Below, piece by piece: positions 16,811 through 24,105 of a stretch of DNA of 64,000 nucleotides (the stretch's first letter is position 1; each line of letters opens with the position of its first letter). The stretch spans positions 1 through 64,000 of the forward strand of contig NZ_WITJ01000010.1 in the NCBI RefSeq assembly GCF_009601015.1. Reading direction: 5' to 3'. This DNA is from Lactococcus hircilactis. GTDB lineage: Bacteria; Bacillota; Bacilli; Lactobacillales; Streptococcaceae. The notes beneath the pieces are model-generated. The model saw nothing but the letters and a program-made list of their open reading frames with translations, was not told where the DNA came from and ran no database searches. A program made the position numbers and the translations under genes.

Positions 16811-16930
16811 TTATGTCTTCTCACAACATCCCCAATTTGTAAAAAAAATACTTTTTATTTCAACTATATTCTGCAATTCTTCATCCGTAAGCTCCACAAA
16901 ATTAAGAGCATTCATCTTTTCGTTAGTCAT
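16811..16930 (-). CDS. Bacteriocin-type leader peptide lacking the double glycine, Cys-Cys core
   Basis: 39 residues from ATG 16930 behind GAGGT. The N-terminus MTNEKMNA is identical to that of the bacteriocin precursor at 17933-18121, and ELTDEELQNIVE matches a double-glycine leader. The processing Gly-Gly is replaced by Glu-Ile, leaving a short core ending NWGCCEKT. A T8 run (SIFF codons) directly follows; loss of one T would instead give a core ending GDVVRRHNGY. After the stop, a start-less open frame (16719-16820) encodes a hydrophobic stretch. This may be a pheromone, a decayed bacteriocin or a phase-variable peptide. Confidence 0.55.
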   Translation of the reverse strand: MTNEKMNALNFVELTDEELQNIVEIKSIFFTNWGCCEKT

Positions 16931-16960
16931 GATATACCTCTTTCTAATTTTTAGATTTTG

Positions 16961-16969
16961 TGCTATAAT
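16961..16969 (+). promoter_or_regulatory. Extended -10 promoter of the candidate small RNA
   Basis: TGCTATAAT on the + strand, pointing away from the leader-peptide gene and toward the terminator hairpin at 16994-17034. No protein-coding gene follows on this strand. Confidence 0.55.
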
Positions 16970-16975
16970 GATGCC

Positions 16976-17034
16976 CCACCGCGTTGTGCAACGAGTATCA
17001 ATAGTGACCTCCAAGTTCTATTGATACTTTTTTT
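16976..17034 (+). ncRNA. Candidate ~60-nt small RNA with anti-Shine-Dalgarno loop
   Basis: A + strand transcript from the promoter at 16961 would contain a small hairpin CGTTG-TG-CAACG and then a perfect 11-bp stem AGTATCAATAG / CTATTGATACT ending in T7, a strong terminator. The 13-base terminator loop contains GACCTCC, complementary to AGGAGGTC-type ribosome binding sites. C-rich loop motifs of this kind are used by regulatory RNAs of Gram-positive bacteria to block translation. It is divergent from the leader-peptide gene, whose site GAGGT could pair with ACCTC. Inferred from sequence only. Confidence 0.45.
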
Positions 17035-17125
17035 CATTTTGTCTGACCCATTGGACTCATCACCTTTCTTTTTTGTTAATTTCATTTTACTCCCGTTGTC
17101 AGCTCATGGCAATAGAGAAACTCAA

Positions 17126-17152
17126 ATAAAGTTGTCCTCGCGACAACTTTAT
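17126..17152. terminator. Hairpin downstream of the broken CPBP gene
   Basis: ATAAAGTTGTC-CTCGC-GACAACTTTAT, a perfect 11-base stem 30 bases past the pseudogene stop on the minus strand. The following T-rich sequence is weak. Related AAGTTGTC/GACAACTT pieces recur at 19010-19053. Confidence 0.5.
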
Positions 17153-17181
17153 TAGTGGTTCGTCAACCTTTTTTAGAGTAG

Positions 17182-17859
17182 CTAAATAAAAATCGCATAA
17201 AGATTCCAAAGCATGTGTACCGCAATTGAACATTCTACGCTTCTTGTCTTATAATAGATAAGCCCTAAAATCAATCCCATACTCAAATAAACTATCCAAG
17301 ATGCCCAATCAGTCACATTCATCACCATGTGAGCACTGGCAAATAAAATAGTTGAACTAATCAGAGCGATACGTGGGAACTGTAAAAATAGCAGTTCAAA
17401 AAAGCCAGATCAAAAAATCAATTCTTCACAAATTGGTGCAAAGATTGCTGTTAAAATTACCATCAAGTATTCGGGAGCTTTTGATGCCATACTGTTGATA
17501 AGTTGCTGATTAGCACTCACAGAACTTCCTACTTTGAAAAAATCAAATACAGCGTTTAGGATAAACTGAAACCATACAATCGCAATCAAGATTCCAAGAA
17601 TAACTGCCCATTTGTGCTCCCACAACGAATGTAATCGCCAATTCACAAGATTGATTTCTTTCGCCTTTGATAAAAAGAAAATCAAGACGAATGCTGTAAC
17701 TATCAAAATTAGCAGAGCAATGAGAATAGATACCTTTTTATCCCCAAGAATTGTCCAAGCGTAAAGCATTCCTGTGGGAATCTGATAAATAATGAAAAGA
17801 GCAAAGAGTTTAGGAGCCATGATATTAGAATAATCTAACGACTTTTTTAATGTTTTCAT
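17182..17859 (-). pseudogene. CPBP immunity-type protease broken by a nonsense codon at its catalytic Arg
   Basis: Start ATG 17859 behind GGAGGAAAA. The frame reads 149 codons with several membrane segments to CEELIF, then TGA at 17410-17412, and then continues in the same frame for 75 codons (SGFFELLFLQF, ASAHMVMN, HMLWNLYAIFI) to TAG at 17182. The stop stands exactly where the Arg of EExxxR belongs, and a CGA or AGA to TGA change would explain it. The gene directly follows the bacteriocin precursor and was probably its immunity gene. A truncated 149-residue product could still be made. Confidence 0.85.
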
Positions 17860-17879
17860 AATTTTCCTCCAAAACAAAA

Positions 17880-17910
17880 CGAGCTGCATAGTTGAAAGAT
17901 ATGAAGCTCG
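17880..17910 (-). terminator. Hairpin between bacteriocin and CPBP genes
   Basis: Minus-strand CGAGCT and AGCTCG pair around a 19-base loop and are followed by TTTTGTTTT. It may partly terminate after the bacteriocin gene, giving more precursor than immunity mRNA. Confidence 0.45.
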
Positions 17911-17932
17911 CCTCTTCTTGTGTTAATTAGCC

Positions 17933-18121
17933 TTAGAGAAGAAGGAGGGCATAATCAATCGCACCAGATTCATACGCAATCATAAATATCTCTCCAGCAC
18001 CCTCTAATATACTCTTAGCACTACCGCCAACCACCTTTGTCAACTCATCATTAGTCAAGGTGTCAAATTTGTCTGCAAAAGCGGATGTAGAAAATTCAGC
18101 ATTCATCTTTTCGTTAGTCAT
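17933..18121 (-). CDS. Double-glycine bacteriocin precursor
   Basis: 62 residues from ATG 18121 behind AAGGTGG. The leader (residues 1-33) ends FDTLTNDELTKVVGG, a textbook double-glycine leader for export and cleavage by a peptidase-containing ABC transporter. The predicted mature peptide of 29 residues starts SAKSILEGAG and ends DYALLLL. It is acidic, hydrophobic, has no Cys, and resembles none of the named classes I know. The transporter is not in the window. It is preceded by a small membrane protein gene and followed by the broken CPBP gene. Confidence 0.75.
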   Translation of the reverse strand: MTNEKMNAEFSTSAFADKFDTLTNDELTKVVGGSAKSILEGAGEIFMIAYESGAIDYALLLL

Positions 18122-18208
18122 GATAGACCACCTTTTTTCAAATTAATTTTTTCCACAGCTATAGGCTACGTTTTTTGATAAAAGTTCCTAATCTTTCCAA
18201 ACTTCTAG

Positions 18209-18412
18209 TTAGGAAAAAACACCCAAAAGCGCAGATAACCCTAAAACAACAAGCAACAATGCAATGAAAAAGCTATAAGCAAAGCCATAAACCCTCAGCG
18301 CATTATCGGTTCTTTGAGATTTATTTTTATAAACCTGCCAACCGTTTCTAGCCTGTACAAATTGCCAAATTGCCAACAACAACAAGATAATGCCAATAAT
18401 TCTGAATACCAT
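18209..18412 (-). CDS. Small two-segment membrane protein of the bacteriocin operon
   Basis: 67 residues from ATG 18412 behind GGAGGAAA. Two membrane segments, about residues 3-22 (IIGIILLLLAIWQFV) and 45-65 (FFIALLLVVLGLSALLG), flank a basic loop RNGWQVYKNKSQR. It is 88 bases upstream of the bacteriocin gene and downstream of the promoter at 18727-18771. Size, topology and position suggest an immunity or accessory protein. I do not recognise the family. Confidence 0.65.
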   Translation of the reverse strand: MVFRIIGIILLLLAIWQFVQARNGWQVYKNKSQRTDNALRVYGFAYSFFIALLLVVLGLSALLGVFS

Positions 18413-18726
18413 GATTATTTCCTCCTTCTCTATTTCTCTCCCAAATAGCATAGGAACGCTTATCAGTCCTCTCTGTTAAGATTTTTCGAGCCATTCCAAT
18501 ATTACCATTTAGCAGATTAAATTCATCAAAATCAAAAACAATTCGCTTTGAAAAAACAACAAAAAACACACAAAATAAACATAAAAAGCACTACTACACA
18601 CTAAAATCATTCATTTTTTTATCGTTCTTCTCATCCTGTATCACATATAACAACCTTTAATTTCAATTCACTCACCCCAATTTTCTATACCCTAATATTA
18701 GCACAACTGCTCTTTTTTGGTTCTTG
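18413..18726 (-). other. Long leader / degraded region ahead of the bacteriocin operon
   Basis: About 310 bases without an intact gene. It contains the start of what looks like a response-regulator gene (18631-18666) and, nearer the operon, an open stretch reading FDEFNLLNGNIGMARKIL and onward with no start. The latter may be the tail of another lost gene. I see no complete gene here. Confidence 0.5.
18631..18666 (-). pseudogene. Relic of a response-regulator start
   Basis: A TTG at 18666 behind GGGGTGAG opens MKLKVVICD then Thr-Gly and a TGA; the next codons are Glu-Glu-Arg. The beginning matches the first beta strand and acidic pocket of ComE/AgrA-type response regulators (K-V-x-I-C-D-D-...-E-x-R). 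Such regulators control bacteriocin genes. Only a few codons survive, so this is tentative. Confidence 0.3.
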
Positions 18727-18771
18727 ATTATAATAAAAAAAGTTTAACACTCAACAACATTGTTGTTGAGT
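18727..18771 (-). promoter_or_regulatory. Bacteriocin-region promoter with a perfect 23-bp operator
   Basis: Minus-strand TTGAGT (18754-18749), 16 bases, TATAAT (18732-18727). Overlapping and upstream of the -35 is ACTCAACAACA-T-TGTTGTTGAGT (18749-18771), an inverted repeat with perfect 11-base arms. The position suggests a repressor or activator site for the operon at 18412 and below. The nearby TetR gene is a candidate regulator, now frameshifted. Confidence 0.6.
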
Positions 18772-18789
18772 TGACAATCTTTATCCACG

Positions 18790-18925
18790 ATATAAAACTA
18801 AAAATTCCATAAAAGATGTACAGCAACTGGACACCCGAGTTTTATAATAGACATTTCCCAAAACAAATCCCATACTTTTTCTGAAAACGTCCCAATCGAA
18901 ACCATGATATTTGAATAGCTCAGTG
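18790..18925 (-). pseudogene. Decayed third CPBP gene fragment
   Basis: On the minus strand one frame reads KYHGFDWDV and then SMGFVLGNVYYKTR, matching the broken CPBP gene at 17182-17859 (HMVMNVTDW and SMGLILGLIYYKTR). A different frame then continues as CPVAVHLLWNF, matching CSIAVHMLWNL. So this is the 3' end of a paralogous CPBP gene with a frameshift and a lost 5' part. It indicates past duplication of bacteriocin immunity modules here. Confidence 0.6.
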
Positions 18926-19028
18926 TTTTTTTTAGGCTATTCTCCACCTCAAATTTATGATCGTTCTATCCCGATTTTTGTCCTCCTTTTGCTTTTTCAC
19001 ACAGCAAAAAAAGTTGTCCTTTAACAAC
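18926..19028. other. Short intergenic remnant
   Basis: No gene seen. It holds an inverted repeat GAATAGC/GCTATTC (around 18915-18945) and AAGTTGTC-type half hairpins similar to the one at 17126-17152, consistent with duplicated and decayed bacteriocin-locus sequence. Confidence 0.4.
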
Positions 19029-19714
<686 letters not shown>

Positions 19715-19891
19715 ATTTCAGCTCCTCTCTTCAATTTAAAAAGTCATTCACTTCCATCATCTTACCATTTTTTGATTAAAAAAGCTGTAAATAATTCCCG
19801 TTTTTTATTCAAAAACCTACAAAAATTCGAAATCAAAAAAAGAACTTCAAACTGAATTCCTTTTTTGATCTTTTTTTATTTTCTCAATTCC

Positions 19892-21544
19892 CTAAAAATT
19901 AGCGCGCTTAAACAATAAAGCATTCCAAACCACAAGATCATAATGTGGATGCCGACGTAACCGATCCAAAGTTTTTCGCGTTCTTGCAGGTTGATCCGTA
20001 ATAAACCCTTTGACACCATACGCATAAGTGGTACTCAAATCAGCTTGAGTATCCACCGTCCATGCATAAACTGATTTATTCACCTTTTTGGCTGCCGCCA
20101 CTGTTTTTGGACTCAAGCTAGAATACTCAATCGCATAGAACGTATTAAATTTTGAAGCATTAATGGCATTATCTACAGGAGAAAGCAACCCTAACCCATT
20201 CTCAGAATATTTAGATAATCTTGCTAGAGCATTTTGATTGAGCGATTGAATTTGAGCATGATTTTCTTCCATTAGCGCACCATATCTCTCTTCAAATGCT
20301 TCAAGTTCTTGATTTGTTATCGTCGCATTAATCTTTAGTTCAATCAAGATTTTTTGTTTCAATTGATTTGCTTTCTTAATGTAATCATCAAAACGTGTTA
20401 ATTTTACTGTTTGATTCCCAGATTTAAATTCCACCTGTTTCAATTCATTCCATGAAACATCATTCAATACATATTTTTTCCCAGATAAAGACTCAATACT
20501 TGTATCATGGCTTAAGACAAATGTACCATCTTTTGTTTTTTGAATATCAATTTCAACATAATCAGGTTTTGCCTCATGCGCCTTTTTCAAACTAAGAATC
20601 GAATTAGGAACATCTTCTTTTGAAGCAATTCCCATATGTGCCATCACCAAATACTCTGAATTGGGAGTGTGAAGCATTTTTCCAGAGAGAATCAAAGACA
20701 CAAAACCAATCAAAACGATCATCACTAACGCAGTAATACCACTATATTTTTGATCTCTTTTTTCACGCTCAAGTGGAGATAAGAAAATAAAAACCATTTC
20801 TGCCGTAATAAAATATAAAACACCTGCTAAAAGTGCAATCATGACATTTGCAAACGAAATACTCAGCGTCCTCACACCAAGTCGATCCACGAGCCATTGA
20901 AGCGCAAAAACAATCCCTGTTGCTCCAACAAATTGCACTGCACATTGAAACAATTGAAAAAAATCACTTAAAAACTTGCCTGTTGTTTTTTTCCAACTCT
21001 CCTTAAATGGATGCCTTACTTTTTGATCACTCGTGACACTATCAAAAAGAACCCTTTTGAGCCTAAAAAACAAAAGAATCACGATTAAAATAACACCCCA
21101 AAAAATAATCCAAAGTAAAGGATTTGAGACCATCGAAACAAACGTTTGAGGAATTGTGATGTAATTTGTCACTGGAAACTTAAGCCCCAGCGCATTAAGC
21201 GGCCAAAAAATCAAAATCAAGCCCAAAGTCATCACATAAACAGCTGGTGTTTTAATCCCCCGAATCATTCGAGAAAAACTAAACTGTTGATTACAAATTA
21301 AGGTCATCGCAATCAATAAAAGAACCAAAATAAAATAAATCATCAGATAGCCTAAGAAAACAACCCCATAACTCCAACCATTTTTAATCCAATAATTTAC
21401 AAACTGAGAAAAAGTCGATGTATTAATTTTATAAGCTTCAGGAGAAAAGCGCGCTAAAGCACCAATCACCAAAGAAGCTAGAACATTAAATCCAAAGAGC
21501 AAAACCATCACAAAAGAAATCTGTTTTAATCTCATTTTTTTCAT
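19892..21544 (-). CDS. Membrane-anchored glycerophosphodiester phosphodiesterase
   Basis: 550 residues from ATG 21544 behind GGAG. The first about 310 residues are a GPDPase-type membrane domain with around eight hydrophobic segments; the C-terminal 235 are a GDPD barrel with YVEIDIQKTKDG and VLSHD metal-binding motifs. The canonical catalytic HRG reads AHMG here, so the usual Arg is Met, which could lower or change activity. Family members hydrolyse glycerophosphodiesters from lipids or teichoic acids outside the membrane. It lies on the same strand as the envelope genes that follow. Confidence 0.85.
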   Translation of the reverse strand: MKKMRLKQISFVMVLLFGFNVLASLVIGALARFSPEAYKINTSTFSQFVNYWIKNGWSYGVVFLGYLMIYFILVLLLIAMTLICNQQFSFSRMIRGIKTPAVYVMTLGLILIFWPLNALGLKFPVTNYITIPQTFVSMVSNPLLWIIFWGVILIVILLFFRLKRVLFDSVTSDQKVRHPFKESWKKTTGKFLSDFFQLFQCAVQFVGATGIVFALQWLVDRLGVRTLSISFANVMIALLAGVLYFITAEMVFIFLSPLEREKRDQKYSGITALVMIVLIGFVSLILSGKMLHTPNSEYLVMAHMGIASKEDVPNSILSLKKAHEAKPDYVEIDIQKTKDGTFVLSHDTSIESLSGKKYVLNDVSWNELKQVEFKSGNQTVKLTRFDDYIKKANQLKQKILIELKINATITNQELEAFEERYGALMEENHAQIQSLNQNALARLSKYSENGLGLLSPVDNAINASKFNTFYAIEYSSLSPKTVAAAKKVNKSVYAWTVDTQADLSTTYAYGVKGFITDQPARTRKTLDRLRRHPHYDLVVWNALLFKRANF

Positions 21545-21730
21545 TCTATCGCTCCACTTCTAAAAACTATCCATTCCAATAAAAGTATAGTTTATATTAC
21601 TATTTTACGATAAAATGACAAAAATTAAAAGATGAAACACTTAAAAAAACTGAACAAGAAATAGCCCCACGTTTTTAGACTTCTCTTTTATAAAAACGTT
21701 TAAAATACGTGACATTTTTTAGTGCTCTGC

Positions 21731-22486
21731 CTATTTTTTTGCTTGCGTAAAGTTCTTCTCAACAAAATGCCCAGCTAAAAGAATAGAAAAGAAAATTCCA
21801 AACATTCCCAAAAGCATGGTTGACACATCTGCCATTAATAATTTTGAATTAAAAATCTGTGCGAAAGAATAATGCAGCCGCACAAACCATAAAATCAAGC
21901 CCACACTAGAACCTAAAACTCCAAAAAAGAGTGTATTTATCGCAGTTCCCAAAATTTGTTGCGTGATAATCATGCGTTGCGCTTTAAATTGATTCACCGT
22001 CATGGCTTCATCTTGTTCAATCACTTCTGATAAATTCGCAACAATTGCCATTGCAGCTTCAGCAACAGCACCTAGCATAGAAATCGTCATTACTGCAATA
22101 GCCACTGTTGAAAAATTCATTCCTACTGTTAAAGAAAGATTTTCTAACTCATCAACATCTTCTACTGCAAATCCTTGTAATTGTCCAATATCCTGTATAA
22201 GTACTGCAAAAATCATTAACCCAAAGACAACAATCACACTTGTTTTAAACGCAATATTAGTCGTTTCCCCATCTTCTGAGGACATATAAATTGATAGCGC
22301 TAATATGATGAAAGAAAATAAAGGAAGAAGAATCCAAATTGGTAATCCCCATGACATCAAAGTAATCAAGACAAATATTGTCCCAAAATTTAAGAGGAGA
22401 CCAAATAAATTTCTAATGCCATCTTTTTTAGCCACAGCAATCATTAATAAAGCTAAAATGATAAGCAAAACAAATAAAGCATTCAT
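21731..22486 (-). CDS. YibE/F family membrane protein (short partner)
   Basis: 251 residues with about seven membrane segments and the family motif MLGAVAEAAMAIVANLSEV. It overlaps the end of the longer YibE/F gene by four bases, so the two are translated together. The family's function is unknown. A pair of one long and one short member is usual in lactic acid bacteria. Confidence 0.8.
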   Translation of the reverse strand: MNALFVLLIILALLMIAVAKKDGIRNLFGLLLNFGTIFVLITLMSWGLPIWILLPLFSFIILALSIYMSSEDGETTNIAFKTSVIVVFGLMIFAVLIQDIGQLQGFAVEDVDELENLSLTVGMNFSTVAIAVMTISMLGAVAEAAMAIVANLSEVIEQDEAMTVNQFKAQRMIITQQILGTAINTLFFGVLGSSVGLILWFVRLHYSFAQIFNSKLLMADVSTMLLGMFGIFFSILLAGHFVEKNFTQAKK

Positions 22487-23610
22487 GATACATCCTCTTT
22501 TCTTTCTTTATCTTGCTTAACAAGGACAAGACTCGTGACAAAAGCTGTCACAGGCACTGCTAGTACAATCCCGATTGCTGAAATGATGGTTTGCAATAAC
22601 CCTAAATTTAGCCCGACTGTCGCAATGTATCCCCACGTATTTCCGTTTTTCAAAAGTAAAAAACAAATCGGAAAGGCCTCGGCCATAAAAATCATAAAAA
22701 GCACATTCGTTAATGTTCCAATAATTTCTTGACCTATCGAAAATCCAGAGCGAACATAATCTTTATATTTTAATTGAATGTGATTCACTTGATTCTGACG
22801 AGATAAGCCAAATAATCCCGCAACAATATCTCCTGTCCCATCCATAATCGCACCTAAAACAGAAATCATTGTTCCAACAAAGAAAAATTGAGAGGGATTT
22901 TGTGTCACATAATCTAAGTATTCAAAATGAATCCCAGCATTTCCAGTTAAATCAAGGACTATAAATGTGATTAAAAAAGTAAGCACTGTCGTAAGTACTG
23001 TGGTTAAAAGTGTGAAGATCATTTGACGATTTGCACCAATGACAAATAATAAAGAGGACGCAGCAAAAACAAACGAAAGCATCGCATAAAGCAAAATTAC
23101 AGGAATTGTAAAACTGACATTAAGTGCAATCGCGATGACAAAATAAATGAGATTAAGTCCAAGTGACAAAAGTAAAAACAAAGACGCACGGAATCGTGTT
23201 AAAACGATCAATAATCCAATAAATAACACCATTAAACTTACAATTAAAGCATCCCGTTTTAACGTCATGATTTGCCAAGTTTGACTAATTCTTTGAAGAA
23301 TTACTTTTTGTCCTTTTTTATAAATTTGACCGCTGGCTTGAGAGACATCAGCCGTATTATGAAGCGTAATTCTTTGCTTGTTTTGATTTAAAAACTTAAT
23401 TTTTAATTCTTGTGTAATTTGAAGATCTTTATTTTTATAATTGTCCTCAACCTCTTGCTTCTTGATGGTTTTTGCTTGGATGATTTTTCCGACGGGTTCA
23501 TGATACATAAACGCATTTTGATTGACAAGCACATAAGTCACTCCTGTAAGTATCAATACGAAAATGATTTTTAATCCCTTGTTTTTTAATGTCATAATTC
23601 TTTTGAGCAT
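22483..23610 (-). CDS. YibE/F family membrane protein (long partner)
   Basis: 375 residues: an N-terminal anchor (residues 12-30), an extracellular beta-rich domain of about 90 residues (KIKFLNQNKQRITLHNT), then about seven membrane segments with SVLGAIMDGTGDIVAGL, the YibE/F signature. Start ATG 23610 behind AGGTTATG. It lies downstream of the EbsA-LtaS pair, separated by a terminator. Confidence 0.82.
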   Translation of the reverse strand: MLKRIMTLKNKGLKIIFVLILTGVTYVLVNQNAFMYHEPVGKIIQAKTIKKQEVEDNYKNKDLQITQELKIKFLNQNKQRITLHNTADVSQASGQIYKKGQKVILQRISQTWQIMTLKRDALIVSLMVLFIGLLIVLTRFRASLFLLLSLGLNLIYFVIAIALNVSFTIPVILLYAMLSFVFAASSLLFVIGANRQMIFTLLTTVLTTVLTFLITFIVLDLTGNAGIHFEYLDYVTQNPSQFFFVGTMISVLGAIMDGTGDIVAGLFGLSRQNQVNHIQLKYKDYVRSGFSIGQEIIGTLTNVLFMIFMAEAFPICFLLLKNGNTWGYIATVGLNLGLLQTIISAIGIVLAVPVTAFVTSLVLVKQDKERKEDVS

Positions 23611-23642
23611 TTCATAACCTGTTTTTCTTTTAATATCAAAGA

Positions 23643-23675
23643 AAAAAGTAGGAACGTGTGCGCATCCTACTTTTT
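23643..23675. terminator. Strong bidirectional terminator after the first ebsA-like gene
   Basis: AAAAAGTAGGA and TCCTACTTTTT, an 11-base stem around an 11-base loop, with T-rich sequence on both strands. It ends the LtaS-EbsA transcript on the minus strand. Confidence 0.75.
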
Positions 23676-23679
23676 ATTT

Positions 23680-24078
23680 TTAAGCATTTACAACGCTTGT
23701 TTCTCCATGATCCATCATTTTTTCAAATGCTGCTTTGGATTTTCCAAAAGTAAGGAAATGATATCTTTTTCCAGCGTAACTAAAGCCACAACCAAAACGA
23801 GTAATTCTTACAGCACTGATGTGCCGGATCTCAAAATCAGCCATTTTTAAGCGGGGGAAAAAAGGAAAATAGAAATGTCCTTGCGAGATGAAAAATCGGT
23901 GTGGCCAAATCAGTACTAAAAATGCAATGATTGAAAGCCAAAAGATCAACGTTAACAGCCAATTACTCTCTTTGTCCAGTTCGTAAAAAACGATACGTTC
24001 AAAAGATAGTACAATGATTCCCCAAAGCCAAGCCAATCTATAATTACTTGACATGGGTAAAAAGAAACCTGAATTCAT
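23680..24078 (-). CDS. EbsA family protein, first copy
   Basis: 132 residues with two central membrane segments, then a basic domain ending FLTFGKSKAAFEKMM. It is paralogous to the gene at 30056-30448 (shared YRLAWxW near the start and the FGKSK motif near the end). EbsA-type proteins are linked to envelope and aggregation functions in enterococci, with no defined activity. It starts 27 bases after the LtaS-like gene and ends in a terminator. Confidence 0.75.
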   Translation of the reverse strand: MNSGFFLPMSSNYRLAWLWGIIVLSFERIVFYELDKESNWLLTLIFWLSIIAFLVLIWPHRFFISQGHFYFPFFPRLKMADFEIRHISAVRITRFGCGFSYAGKRYHFLTFGKSKAAFEKMMDHGETSVVNA

Positions 24079-24105
24079 TTTTTTAACCTCTTCACTATTG
24101 ATTTT

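Noticed and set aside
17098-17110. Further palindrome copies (GTCAGCTCAT here, GTCAGCGCTTTG at 32130, GTCAGTGCTTC at 54690)
   Set aside because: Only one arm is intact. They may be eroded copies or chance, so they were not counted.
18348-18569. Separate 73-codon gene upstream of the small membrane protein
   Set aside because: It has no ribosome binding site and runs out of frame across the well supported start at 18412. At most it holds the tail of a lost gene.
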